From: Anaerolineaceae bacterium UBA1415
Lineage (GTDB): Bacteria; Chloroflexota; Anaerolineae; Anaerolineales; Anaerolineaceae
Assembly (NCBI GenBank): GCA_002305635.1
Contig: DBPR01000022.1
Coordinates: forward strand, 1 to 64,000
Direction of reading: 5' to 3'
DNA: 64,000 nucleotides
The first letter of the stretch is position 1. Every line of letters begins with the position of its first letter. Under the pieces are notes generated by a model. The model was not told the DNA's origin. It saw only the letters and a program-made list of their open reading frames with translations, and did no database searches. This document shows positions 1 through 8,828 of this stretch, one piece after another. A program made the translations under genes and the position numbers.

Positions 1-584
1 CGGTCGAACTGCATACCTTCAACATATTCGGTCTCGAATTCGAGAGCCTTGGATTCTTCGACGGTGATCACGCCGTCTTTGCCAACTTTGTCCATCACGT
101 CAGCGATCAGGGAACCGATCTGTTCGTCCTGGGCGGAAATGGTGGCAACGCTGCCGATCTCAGCTTTGGTGGTGATGTCGATCGCCTGGCCGTGAATGGA
201 TTCAGAAACGACCTTGGCTGCGGCTTCAATACCGCGCTTGAGCAGCATCGGGTTGGCGCCAGCGGCCAGATTCTTAAGGCCTTCGCTCACAATGGCGTGC
301 GCCAGAACGGTCGAAGTTGTGGTACCGTCACCAGCGATATCGTTGGTCTTTGTGGCTGCCTCTTTGAGCAGTTGGGCGCCCATATTTTCATAGGGGTCTT
401 CCAGTTCAATTTCTTTTGCAACGGTCACACCGTCATGGGTGATGGTGGGGGAACCGTATTTGCGATCCAAGGCAACATTACGACCCTTGGGGCCCAAAGT
501 TGTTGCGACTGCGTTCGCGACTGCATCAACGCCGCTCTTCAGATAACGGCGTGCTTCATCTCCAAAAACTAATTGTTTTGCCAT
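1..584 (-). CDS. groEL: Chaperonin GroEL (60 kDa), N-terminal part
   Basis: Subunit of the ATP-driven GroEL/GroES folding chamber in the cytoplasm. Reading the minus strand from the ATG at 582-584 gives MAKQLVFGDEARR, then the family ATP-site segments TLGPKGRN, DGVTVAKEIELED and AGDGTTTSTVLA. About 194 of roughly 540 residues are present; the rest lies beyond base 1. The gene starts 29 bp downstream of groES and must share its CIRCE-controlled promoter. No oddity is visible in the part present. Identification is certain; completeness of the gene cannot be judged. Confidence 0.97.
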   Translation of the reverse strand, partial: MAKQLVFGDEARRYLKSGVDAVANAVATTLGPKGRNVALDRKYGSPTITHDGVTVAKEIELEDPYENMGAQLLKEAATKTNDIAGDGTTTSTVLAHAIVSEGLKNLAAGANPMLLKRGIEAAAKVVSESIHGQAIDITTKAEIGSVATISAQDEQIGSLIADVMDKVGKDGVITVEESKALEFETEYVEGMQFD

Positions 585-613
585 ATTTCAATCTCCTGTT
601 CTCGTTATGCTAA

Positions 614-904
614 TTAAAGAATCGCGAGAATATCGCTCTCGCGCATGATCAACAACTTCTTGCCGTCATATTTGATCTCAGTGCCAGAATATTTGGCAAA
701 CAGGACCACATCACCAACCTGCACGTCCAACACGATGCGCTTGCCATCTTCGTCTCGCTCGCCAGGGCCAACTGCCAGAACGGTGCCCTTCTGGGGCTTT
801 TCTTTTGCGGTTTCGGGTAATACGATACCGTACGCGGTGATCTCTTCTTGTTCGATGGGTTCGATAACCACACGGCTGCCTAATGGTTTCATAGAAATTG
901 TCAT
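614..904 (-). CDS. groES: Co-chaperonin GroES (10 kDa)
   Basis: Lid of the GroEL chamber, forming a heptameric ring. The protein has 96 residues, the usual length. It starts MTISMKPLGSRVVIEPIEQEE and carries the mobile-loop region EITAYGIVLPETAKEKPQKG, followed by VGDVVLFAKYSGTEIKYDGKK, all diagnostic of Cpn10. The start is the ATG at 902-904, preceded on the minus strand by a GGAGGAAAC ribosome site. It is first in a groES-groEL operon, with a perfect CIRCE inverted repeat 28 bp before the start codon. Confidence 0.98.
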   Translation of the reverse strand: MTISMKPLGSRVVIEPIEQEEITAYGIVLPETAKEKPQKGTVLAVGPGERDEDGKRIVLDVQVGDVVLFAKYSGTEIKYDGKKLLIMRESDILAIL

Positions 905-931
905 GTTTCCTCCGATAATTTTTTACATAAT

Positions 932-958
932 TTAGCACTCGTCTTCGATGAGTGCTAA
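932..958. promoter_or_regulatory. CIRCE operator (HrcA-binding inverted repeat)
   Basis: TTAGCACTC at 932-940, a 9-base spacer, and GAGTGCTAA at 950-958 match the CIRCE consensus exactly. HrcA repressor binding here shuts off groESL except under heat or protein-folding stress. The element lies in the 5' untranslated region of groES, overlapping the likely -10 region. Confidence 0.97.
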
Positions 959-981
959 TACTAATATACGCTTCCTGTCAA
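955..981 (-). promoter_or_regulatory. Probable sigma-70-type promoter of groESL
   Basis: On the minus strand a perfect TTGACA (-35) lies at 981-976. An AT-rich -10 candidate (TATTAG) follows at about 960-955 after a short 15-base spacer. It overlaps the distal CIRCE arm, as expected for HrcA control. The -35 is clear; the exact -10 is an inference. Confidence 0.55.
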
Positions 982-1189
982 CAGAAGTCAAGCATTTTAA
1001 GGGATTTCTAATGAAACTTTTACGTGAGACATCAACCCAATCATGAGAAATGAATGATTGATGTTTTATTTCTCACATTAATTGTTGGCTGAGTTAATGT
1101 CGACCAAAGATTTGAATTCTTGCTTGTTCTTAAAGACGAAACAAAACAAGCTATAATAGTAGAAAGCATATCAATAGAGGAAGTTTTAT

Positions 1190-2644
1190 ATGGCAACGTG
1201 GGTTATGGATATAGTTCAAGCTTTAACAAACTTGGGGGGACAAGCTGAGTTATTTGATATTTATAATGAAGTAGCAAGGATAAGAACTCAATCTTTACCT
1301 GATGGATATGAAAACACTATCCGCGGAGAGATATATCGACACACACCAGGTAAAACGAGCTTCAATGGTAAAGATTATTTTCGTAATATTGAAAGAGGTG
1401 TATGGGCTTTGAGTAATAAAACTGCCTTTTCAAATAGAGAAAAGTCCACCCAAAATACTGTTGGTTCTTCAGTAACTTATTCTGAAGAGCTAGAACATAT
1501 TTATGAAGATGGATCAGAACTGTCCATTAAAGCATTTTTTGAGGATCTCAAACGTGCAAATCTTCGTTTTAATAGTTTTTTTGTAACCTGCTTTGTTGCT
1601 TCTTTACTTACAAAAAGATTTACTATTCTAACTGGAATTGCAGGATCTGGGAAAACGAAACTTGCGATTACCTTTGCAAATTGGATATCTGAAAATCCTG
1701 AGCAGATATGTGTCGTTCCAGTGGGAGCTGATTGGACAAATAGGGATCCCCTACTGGGTTTTTCAAACGCGCTAGTCAAAGGTTCATATGTAAAACCCGA
1801 AAGTGGCGTCATTGACTTATTGCTACGTGCAGAAAAAGATGCCTCAAAGCCATATTTCTTGATCTTAGATGAGATGAACCTCAGCCACGTTGAAAGGTAT
1901 TTTGCAGACTTCCTAAGTGCGATGGAATCTGAGGAGAAAATACCACTTCGCCCTGATGACAATGAAGACTGGGGAAGTTCCCCAATACCTGCGAAGATTT
2001 CCATACCTAATAATCTGTTTATCATAGGCACTGTAAATGTAGATGAAACTACATATATGTTTAGCCCCAAAGTTCTCGATCGGGCTTTTGTGCTTGAGTT
2101 TCGTGTTTCCTCGAAGGATATGCGTGATTTTTTGGTGAATCCACTCAAAGAAGATACGTCTATGATCACAACTTCAGGAGCAAATATGGCGACGGATTTT
2201 TTGATGAAAGCCAATAAGAAATATGGCGACTTCGATGCTTCAGAAAGTTTGAAAAGTAAAATCTCTCAATTCTTTGATGAACTGGAACCCCTTGGGAGCG
2301 AATTTGGATATCGAACTGCATCTGAAATTTATCGGTTTGGTGCAATATTATCCTCGCTCAATGAAAATTCAGAATTCGGAATTGAAAATATCATTGATGC
2401 TACCGTTGTGTCAAAATTATTACCAAAAATACATGGTTCGCGAAGAAAACTTGAGCGCCCATTAATTTCCTTGTTTAATTTGTGTTTTCACAACCCTCAG
2501 AACGAGGATATACAAGAGTACGTTTCTAGAAGTGAAAAGATAAACGGAAACGAAAATGTCGCATTAGACATTTCATTAAACAAAATCGTTCGTATGTACC
2601 AACAGGTGATTCAGGATGGTTTTACTAGTTTCTCCGAGGCATAG
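1190..2644 (+). CDS. McrB-like AAA+ GTPase of a type IV-like restriction module
   Basis: Motor subunit expected to translocate DNA and drive the nuclease encoded next door. The first ~75 residues look like a winged-helix-type domain. The AAA+ core follows: Walker A GIAGSGKT at residues 149-156, Walker B FLILDEMN near 222-229, and a GTVNVDETTYMFSPKVLDRA segment where classical McrB has the MNTAD nucleotide-specificity motif. The length is 484 residues. The ATG at 1190 follows GAGGAAG; a TATAAT lies at 1152-1157. The stop codon overlaps the next gene's GTG by one base, so the two are translationally coupled. Base composition is clearly AT-rich against the GC-richer genes on both sides, suggesting horizontal acquisition. 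The family assignment is strong; the DNA modification it recognises cannot be told. Confidence 0.88.
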   Translation: MATWVMDIVQALTNLGGQAELFDIYNEVARIRTQSLPDGYENTIRGEIYRHTPGKTSFNGKDYFRNIERGVWALSNKTAFSNREKSTQNTVGSSVTYSEELEHIYEDGSELSIKAFFEDLKRANLRFNSFFVTCFVASLLTKRFTILTGIAGSGKTKLAITFANWISENPEQICVVPVGADWTNRDPLLGFSNALVKGSYVKPESGVIDLLLRAEKDASKPYFLILDEMNLSHVERYFADFLSAMESEEKIPLRPDDNEDWGSSPIPAKISIPNNLFIIGTVNVDETTYMFSPKVLDRAFVLEFRVSSKDMRDFLVNPLKEDTSMITTSGANMATDFLMKANKKYGDFDASESLKSKISQFFDELEPLGSEFGYRTASEIYRFGAILSSLNENSEFGIENIIDATVVSKLLPKIHGSRRKLERPLISLFNLCFHNPQNEDIQEYVSRSEKINGNENVALDISLNKIVRMYQQVIQDGFTSFSEA

Positions 2645-4926
2645 TGAGGGAAGTTAAATTACTTTCTACATTAAAGGATCAAAACATTGAGCTAATCATC
2701 TTCCCCGATTCTCCTAATGATTACCTGGAAACTATTTCAGAGTATGATGTTGATAAGTGGGGGGAAGCATCAATTCAGCTTCAGGAAGGTTGTTCATACC
2801 ATTATCAGATCTCTCAGGGATTTCAACTCCATCCAATACCAGGTCTGGTGATACCGTTTAATAAACCTGATAATAATCGGGGTTTAATCAAACCAGGTAA
2901 TTATGTTGGCACTTTTGTTTTTACTGGTTATTTGCTTAAGAATCCTATAACTATCTTTACCTTTAACGTTGAGATAAGATCAAGAAAAACTAATTACAGA
3001 ACTGAATATCGTTATATGTTAGAAGAAATCGCGTACGATAGCGTTGATTTGATATTAAAGCATTCTTCTCCTGTAATACAACATGTTGCTCCAAATTATA
3101 ATATTGATCATCGTTCTATTTATCAAAAATTTTCATTCATAAACTCAATAATTGGCACCGAAGATTTTTTTGATGCAGTTTATCGCATTATAAGATCCCC
3201 AGTGAGCAAATGGATTTCATTGGCACAAATTTCTGACGTAAGAAAAACTAGAAAACCTTCGAAACAGCTGATTAGTTCTTTCGCTGCTAGTCTAAATCGA
3301 GTCGCAGTCCCTGTCCAATTAAAAGAACACATTCAGCTATCGTCACTTCCTAAAACTATTGTTGATGAAACAAAACAAGATTCGATTGATACTCCTGAAA
3401 ACCAATTTGTGAAGCATGTGTTAACTGAGTATTTTTTAATTTGTGATTACATCAAAGACCGATTGCTAGAAGGAAGTCGAGAAAAGATGGAAGCTGAGCT
3501 TCTTAGAAATCGACTTAAAAGCTTAGTTGATCATGAGATTTTCAAAGATATTTCTCAGCCCAGTACATTGACGTTGAACAGCCCCGTTTTACAAAATAAA
3601 GATGGTTACCGAGAAGTATTTAAATCTTGGTTATTGTTTGAACTTGGTTTAAAACTAACATGGACTGGTGGTGATAATGTTTTTCGCGGTGGCAAGAAAG
3701 ATGTCGCAAAACTGTACGAATACTGGGTGTATTTTAAACTTTTAAATATAGTTACTAATGTTTTCCCAGAATTTTCAGATTCTTCCATGGAACTAATAAA
3801 GCCTTCATCAAATGGACTAGATCTAAATTTATGTGCCGGTAACTGCAATAGTATTCGCCGCATTTGCAATTATGAAACCAGGAATATTGAAGTCGAGTTT
3901 AGTTATAACCAAACATTTTACGGCTCAAATAATAATGACTATCCTAAGAGTGGTAGTTGGACAAGAACAATGAAACCTGATTACACAATTTCATTTTGGC
4001 CAGAGGGTTTCTCTAAGAAAGAAGCTGAAGAACAAGAGCAGATTATTCACATTCATTTTGACGCAAAGTATAGGATTGACAATATTATCGAAGCGTTTGG
4101 TCCATCAGAATTTGAATCAAATGAGACTATTGATGACAATGAAATCCGTGATTTCAGAAGGATAGATCTCATAAAAATGCATGCTTATAAAGACGCGATT
4201 CGCAGAACTGCAGGTGCTTATATAATTTATCCAGGTACTGAAAATAAAATCTGGAGAGGTTATCATGAAATAATTCCAGGCATCGGAGCTTTTGCTCTTA
4301 GACCTTCTAAAGGCAATGAAGGATGGAAGGAGTTACAACAATTTCTTGAGGATGTTCTCGCCCAACTGCTTAATCGTGCGTCCAAATATGAAGAAACCAC
4401 ATATCACATTTTCAATACTCAATCTAAACCTCCATTGACATTAGTTAAAAATCTGCCAGAGATGTTTGACGCAAAAAGATTACAACCTCCTACTGAAATT
4501 CGATGCCTCGTAGGCGATGTCAAGAATAAATCACTCAACGATTGGATGGAAAGGCACAACTTATACAGTATTTACTTAGGTTCAGATCAGAATGGGAATT
4601 GTTATGATCAAGAATTTGAAGATTATTCAAAGCTCACGTACTTGTTAATTTATAATGAAAACGAATTGGTAACTAGCCAATTGTTTGATGTATTAAATCC
4701 AAATCCCAGATTAATATCTAAAGAAAAGATGTTAAGAATGGGATATCCAGACCCGAAACACGAACTATACTTGGTTTTTTCAGTAACGCGAAACTATCAT
4801 GCCTCATATGAAAATATTGTTTGGGATTTAAGTAAATTGGAAGCATTTTCAGGGGGCAAAGTGCCTTCTAGACCGTTTGTAATTTCGTTATTCCAACTGA
4901 TGGCCATATCTAATATTGAAAAATAA
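2644..4926 (+). CDS. DUF2357-type nuclease, McrC-like partner
   Basis: Large nuclease subunit (760 residues) pairing with the McrB-like GTPase. The GTG start at 2644 shares its first base with the upstream stop. The N-terminal half (beta-rich, with a Tyr/Arg-rich central part) resembles the DUF2357 domain. The C-terminal half holds a PD-(D/E)xK-type site: PD at residues 445-446 (KPDYTI) and D-A-K at 473-475 (HFDAKYR). AT-rich codon use matches its partner and differs from the flanking genes. Related two-gene systems (LlaJI-type, McrBC-like) restrict incoming phage DNA. That the active site is intact is inferred from the motif only. Confidence 0.8.
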   Translation: MREVKLLSTLKDQNIELIIFPDSPNDYLETISEYDVDKWGEASIQLQEGCSYHYQISQGFQLHPIPGLVIPFNKPDNNRGLIKPGNYVGTFVFTGYLLKNPITIFTFNVEIRSRKTNYRTEYRYMLEEIAYDSVDLILKHSSPVIQHVAPNYNIDHRSIYQKFSFINSIIGTEDFFDAVYRIIRSPVSKWISLAQISDVRKTRKPSKQLISSFAASLNRVAVPVQLKEHIQLSSLPKTIVDETKQDSIDTPENQFVKHVLTEYFLICDYIKDRLLEGSREKMEAELLRNRLKSLVDHEIFKDISQPSTLTLNSPVLQNKDGYREVFKSWLLFELGLKLTWTGGDNVFRGGKKDVAKLYEYWVYFKLLNIVTNVFPEFSDSSMELIKPSSNGLDLNLCAGNCNSIRRICNYETRNIEVEFSYNQTFYGSNNNDYPKSGSWTRTMKPDYTISFWPEGFSKKEAEEQEQIIHIHFDAKYRIDNIIEAFGPSEFESNETIDDNEIRDFRRIDLIKMHAYKDAIRRTAGAYIIYPGTENKIWRGYHEIIPGIGAFALRPSKGNEGWKELQQFLEDVLAQLLNRASKYEETTYHIFNTQSKPPLTLVKNLPEMFDAKRLQPPTEIRCLVGDVKNKSLNDWMERHNLYSIYLGSDQNGNCYDQEFEDYSKLTYLLIYNENELVTSQLFDVLNPNPRLISKEKMLRMGYPDPKHELYLVFSVTRNYHASYENIVWDLSKLEAFSGGKVPSRPFVISLFQLMAISNIEK

Positions 4927-4971
4927 TATATTTGCTTCTCATAAATTTACCCATTTTCTAAATAAGTAGAT

Positions 4972-6402
4972 TTAGGGAGCTGTTGGCGTCAGCGTCGGGA
5001 TAAACAAAGGCGTTTCGGTTGGGATCGGCGTGGCGGTGCCGGATGATGTCGGCGTGGCCAGCTCGGTCGCCACCGCCTCATCAGGGTTGATCTGACATAT
5101 ATTTTCGCTCGGGCGCACAATTTTCATCACGTCCTCGTTATCGCTGAACTTCTCCCGTATTTTCGCAAAAACGATCGCGGCTTCGGCGCAATTATCATCA
5201 ATGCCAGGGCGATGCAAACCCGCCAGCGCTGAGCCAAAAGTGTAGTAATACAGCACCGTCGAATTGGTCAACGGCAGGGGCTTGATCACGATATCGCTCT
5301 CGCAGGGGTCGTCCTCCCTCGCCTCACAGCTTTGCAGCGCGTCGCAGCCCATCACGGCGCAGCGCAGCATCAGGATCGCGCCCTCATAGTTGCGCGCGCG
5401 GTAATAAATTACGCCCACCTGACCATAAGTATCGGCGTTATAGGGGTTGATCTCCAGCGCCCGATAGGCGTTGCGCGAAGCCGCCATCGCCTCACCCATG
5501 CGAATATAAGTGTTGGCGATCGCCATATACGGGATCGGGTCCGCTAACCCCAACTGGTTATTCAGATTGGCAGCCTTGGCAAAATACTCCAGAGCGGTCT
5601 CATATTGGCGCAAATGGCGGTAAAGCACGCCAATGCGGTTGTATAAAAAGGTCAGGTTGGGGGTCAATTCGGAGGCTTTTTTATACCATTCGATGGCAAG
5701 ATTATATTCACGGAACATTTCGTAGATATAGGCCTGGATGCGGCAAACGTCCATCATGTTTTCGCCGTCGCCCTCCCGCGCCTGGGTGATATAGTCGTTG
5801 GCTTGTTCGTACTTGAACTGGTCGATCAGGATCTCGGCATAATAGGCTTTGGCGAGGCGGTTGTTATTGTCGTATTGGATCGCGAAGAGCGCTTCCGACT
5901 CAGCCTGATTACGATATTCCAGCTTTTCCTCTTCAGAAAGGTTGGAATTTGCCAGGCTGCTCAAAACGCTGGCGCGGATGCCCAGCACCTCCGAGTTGAT
6001 CGGATCGTCTTCCTTCGCCAGATCAATGACCGCCAAAGCCTCCTCCAGTCGATCCAGGCGTTCCTGATCGGTCGTCATCGTATAGGAAGAATAGACCATG
6101 ATGCTCGCCAGATTGGCGCGAATATGGCTGTTGTGAGGTTCAAGCATCAAAGCCTTGCGATAAGAATCGATCGCCAGGTCCAGGTTGCCCGCCTGAAAAT
6201 GGGTATCACCTTCGATCACATAGGAGTTGATCGTCCGGGTCGGCGTGGGCGTTGGGATGAAAGGCGGCCAGATCTCTCCCTGCGCGAAGGCGCGAACGAC
6301 CGCGATCAGGATCACCACGATCAGCAGGATCCCCATCACAAAATAGGGGTTCGAAGTGCCGCGCGGATTGCGGAAAAGGTTCTTGCGTTCGTGAATATAC
6401 AT
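4972..6402 (-). CDS. Membrane-anchored tetratricopeptide-repeat protein (distal copy)
   Basis: A 476-residue protein of unknown role. It has a short cytoplasmic N-terminus, one membrane helix at about residues 20-40, a linker PPFIPTPTPTR, then TPR units across most of the length (for example GNLDLAIDSYRKALMLEPHN and RQYETALEYFAKAANLNNQ). It ends in a Thr/Pro-rich tail. TPR arrays outside the membrane usually scaffold protein complexes. It lies 2 bp behind a paralogue with the same architecture and linker. It has no obvious ribosome site of its own, so translational coupling is likely. Confidence 0.8.
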   Translation of the reverse strand: MYIHERKNLFRNPRGTSNPYFVMGILLIVVILIAVVRAFAQGEIWPPFIPTPTPTRTINSYVIEGDTHFQAGNLDLAIDSYRKALMLEPHNSHIRANLASIMVYSSYTMTTDQERLDRLEEALAVIDLAKEDDPINSEVLGIRASVLSSLANSNLSEEEKLEYRNQAESEALFAIQYDNNNRLAKAYYAEILIDQFKYEQANDYITQAREGDGENMMDVCRIQAYIYEMFREYNLAIEWYKKASELTPNLTFLYNRIGVLYRHLRQYETALEYFAKAANLNNQLGLADPIPYMAIANTYIRMGEAMAASRNAYRALEINPYNADTYGQVGVIYYRARNYEGAILMLRCAVMGCDALQSCEAREDDPCESDIVIKPLPLTNSTVLYYYTFGSALAGLHRPGIDDNCAEAAIVFAKIREKFSDNEDVMKIVRPSENICQINPDEAVATELATPTSSGTATPIPTETPLFIPTLTPTAP

Positions 6403-6404
6403 GG

Positions 6405-7691
6405 CTAAGGTTGCGCTGTTGGGGTCGGCCCGGTCACATTCGTCGGGGTGGGCGCGGGTGTCGCCGTCGGCGGATTGAGCAGGTTCTCTTCACAGGTTTT
6501 GATCATCTCATTGGCGTTGTAAACGGCATTTTCGTTATCAGCAACATTCGCCAGCAAAGCATTCGCCACGGCGATCGCCTCACTGCAGCGGTTGATCCGC
6601 GCCAGCGCCAGCCCATAACGGCTGTAGGTTTCGATCACACTGACTTCATAAGAAAGCAGAATGCCTTCCACCGCGACGCCGTCCTGATTGCTTCCGCCTC
6701 TCACTGCCAGCTCGAGATATTCGACCGCCTGATTGTATTGCCCTTTGCGAAAGTAGAGCGTGCCCAGATTGGCATACAAGGTTGGGTCAGATGGCCCATC
6801 GCGCAAGGCGGCGGTACCGTATTGGATGCCCTTCTCCCACTCACCCAACATGCCGTAGATGCGCGAAATGAAAAGATTCGGGGTCGGATCGGTAGGGTTG
6901 AGTGAATAGGCCTTGGTAAATTGATAGACAGCCTGGTCAAGCTGCCCGGTATTGATCATGTTGCGTCCCAGAGCCATAAAGACGCGGGCGATATTGGGGT
7001 TGAGCGCAACCGCTGCCTCAAGCTCGCGCACCGCTTCCTCATAGTTGCTGGTGATCTCGAGCACGTAGCCGCGCGCCCAGTGCGCTTCAAGCAAATTTGG
7101 TTCCAGCGCCAGCGCTGTGCGCGATTCTTCGATCGCGCGGTCCATCGTATCCAGTTCCTGCACATTGGCCTCAACCCGCAGGGCAAGGATGTAGGCGTAG
7201 GTCGCGTGCGCCAGGCCCGAATTCATGTCCAGTTCGATCGCTTTTTTCGCGTCGGATTCAGCCGCCAGATATTCGCGTTGAAAGCCCTTTGCCCAAGCCA
7301 AGAGCGCGAAGGCATCGGAAGAGGTATTGTCCAGCAGGATCGCGTTTTGGGCGTTCACCTGCGCCTGGGTCAGTTGATTGGTATAGATCTGCAAACGGGC
7401 GATCTTGAGATAGTTCTGGATATTGGTCGGATCGGCATTGATCGCGCCCTGATAGACCTCGACCGCCTGAATATACTTGCCCTCCAGCGCCAGTTGATCC
7501 GCCTCTTCGATATAGGAGAGCGGGTCACGCGTCGGCGTTGGGGTGGGCACGAAAGGTGGGTTCATCACCGGCATAACCACCAGATTGAAATACAGCAAAA
7601 CCCCGATCCCAACGACGAGCAGCAAAATCACCCAACCATTTGGCCTATGCCGCTTCTTATTTAAAGAGAGCTTACTTCCTTTAAGATACAT
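6405..7691 (-). CDS. Membrane-anchored tetratricopeptide-repeat protein (proximal copy)
   Basis: A 428-residue paralogue of the gene that follows it. It has a basic N-terminus (KKRHRPNG), one membrane helix at about residues 19-41, and the linker NPPFVPTPTPTRDPLSY. TPR repeats follow (GKYIQAVEVYQGAINADPTN, SNYEEAVRELEAAVALNPN, GQYNQAVEYLELAVRGG), then a Thr/Pro-rich C-terminus. It is the first gene of the pair. The shared linker and domain order point to a tandem duplication. Substrate or partner unknown. Confidence 0.8.
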   Translation of the reverse strand: MYLKGSKLSLNKKRHRPNGWVILLLVVGIGVLLYFNLVVMPVMNPPFVPTPTPTRDPLSYIEEADQLALEGKYIQAVEVYQGAINADPTNIQNYLKIARLQIYTNQLTQAQVNAQNAILLDNTSSDAFALLAWAKGFQREYLAAESDAKKAIELDMNSGLAHATYAYILALRVEANVQELDTMDRAIEESRTALALEPNLLEAHWARGYVLEITSNYEEAVRELEAAVALNPNIARVFMALGRNMINTGQLDQAVYQFTKAYSLNPTDPTPNLFISRIYGMLGEWEKGIQYGTAALRDGPSDPTLYANLGTLYFRKGQYNQAVEYLELAVRGGSNQDGVAVEGILLSYEVSVIETYSRYGLALARINRCSEAIAVANALLANVADNENAVYNANEMIKTCEENLLNPPTATPAPTPTNVTGPTPTAQP

Positions 7692-7889
7692 GTTTTCATA
7701 TTATCACGATTTTGCCATCGAACGTCAAATCCGAACCTACTGTCAACAGCAATCCGAAAGCTACGCTTTTTTGGAACCACAGGATTCAACTTTGGTTTTT
7801 CGTAATCCCAGGTGAAACCTTGCTTTTTTAATAATTTCAGGCCAACAGAAACACCTGATTACCTTGAAGTGGTCTGACTTGATTATTAA

Positions 7890-8300
7890 TCATTACTGTA
7901 CGGATGGGTTACTACCTGTTTACTACGGTGTAAACCAAGTCGTTGCAGACCTCTCAGGTCGAATCGTATCAATACTCCGAAGGGTTACTACCTGTCTATT
8001 ACATGTCGTGGTCGGGAACCACCTCGAATGGTGGATGAGCCGTATCAATACCCCGAAGGGTTACTACCTGTCTATTACGCTGCCTTGGGTAGTTGGCCTT
8101 GCAGCTATCGTATTGTATCAATACCCCGAAGGGTTACTACCTGTTTACTACGCTGCCTTGGGTAGTTGGCCTTGCAGCCATTGTATTTGTATCAATACCC
8201 CGAAGGGTTACTACCTGTTTACTACGTTTATGATTAATGATAATATAATTGAAGTTCTAATCAGTATCAATACCCCGAAGGGTTACTACCCGTTTACTAC
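7890..8300 (-). CRISPR. CRISPR array, 6 repeats of 37 bp, 5 spacers
   Basis: Repeats lie at 7890-7926, 7966-8002, 8042-8078, 8115-8151, 8189-8225 and 8264-8300. On the plus strand they begin GTATCAATACCCCGAAGGGT and end TTTACTAC or TCTATTAC. Spacers are 39, 39, 36, 37 and 38 bp. On the minus strand the repeat carries a CCC-TTCG-GGG hairpin and ends ATTGATAC, like the 8-nt crRNA handle of many type I and III systems. The repeat at 7890-7926 has lost only the half that would be its 3' end on the minus strand, the usual state of the leader-distal repeat. Transcription from the cas2 side on the minus strand is therefore inferred. Spacers 3 and 4 are nearly identical. Subtype cannot be fixed without effector genes. 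Confidence 0.95.
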
Positions 8301-8367
8301 TGCAAGGTTTACGGGGATTATAGCACATTTTTGAAAAGTCAACCCCACATTTTGCATTAAAACACTT

Positions 8368-8410
8368 TGCGAGCATCTCGATAGTCGAAAAAAGACGGGG
8401 GATGCTCGCA
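8368..8410. repeat. Leader hairpin 1 (stem TGCGAGCATC)
   Basis: TGCGAGCATC at 8368-8377 pairs perfectly with GATGCTCGCA at 8401-8410 around a 23-base loop. The same stem recurs about 120 bp away next to cas2. Confidence 0.8.
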
Positions 8411-8485
8411 TTTTCACCATTTTATACCACCACATCTTGCCGAACGCCTTCCTCTCACCGCCACTGCTGGGGCGCCTCTTTTCAT

Positions 8486-8535
8486 TTTTGCGAGCATCTC
8501 AAAAACCTGCATTTACCCCCCAGATGCTCGCAAAA
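8486..8535. repeat. Leader hairpin 2 (same stem, extended)
   Basis: TTTTGCGAGCATCT at 8486-8499 pairs with AGATGCTCGCAAAA at 8522-8535 (14 bp, 22-base loop). It lies immediately after the cas2 stop. The stem is shared with hairpin 1, but the loop is different. It may also stop cas2 transcription. Confidence 0.8.
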
Positions 8536-8540
8536 GCCTT

Positions 8541-8828
8541 TTAAACCACAAAAGCGGACTTATCCTGCGTAACTTCCGATCGTCCAATTATACCGATCTC
8601 TTTCTGACAGGCTCCACAAATCCTGTAGAATCTGACATGATCAAGCTGAGGTTTTATCTTCTTTTTTATCAATATCTCAAGCTCCTTCCTTTCCTCTGTT
8701 GTTATCAGACACTCAAAAACGCTATACTGCACAGGCGTTCCATAATCCAGAAGCAGTTTATGAATCCGATTCCTTCTTTTATTATTGGTGATATCGTATA
8801 CAATAAGGTAAAAAGCTGTTTCACTCAT
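8541..8828 (-). CDS. cas2: CRISPR-associated endonuclease Cas2
   Basis: Small ferredoxin-fold protein that bridges Cas1 dimers during spacer capture. The start at 8828 gives 95 residues beginning MSETAFYLIVYDITNNKRR, with the conserved Asp of the first strand (VYD). It continues with RIHKLLLDYGTPVQYSVFEC and ends with the FYRICGAC strand. An upstream in-frame ATG at 8897 would add 23 residues outside the Cas2 fold, so I prefer the inner start, preceded by GGAAGTGAGA. No cas1, cas4 or effector gene lies in the window, so this Cas2 is an orphan here and must work with Cas1 from elsewhere, if at all. Confidence 0.92.
   Translation of the reverse strand: MSETAFYLIVYDITNNKRRNRIHKLLLDYGTPVQYSVFECLITTEERKELEILIKKKIKPQLDHVRFYRICGACQKEIGIIGRSEVTQDKSAFVV

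Larger units (their letters stand above)
8301..8540 (-). promoter_or_regulatory. Probable CRISPR leader
   Basis: The 240 bp between cas2 and the leader-proximal repeat holds no gene. It is AT-rich next to the array (8315-8370) and contains two long-loop hairpins built on the same stem. Its position, the array polarity and the adjacency of cas2 make it the likely leader with promoter and integration signals. No consensus promoter is assigned. Confidence 0.6.

Noticed and set aside
7864..8334. A 156-codon frame through the CRISPR array.
   Set aside because: It is made of the translated 37-bp repeats (recurring KGYYL) and is not protein-coding.
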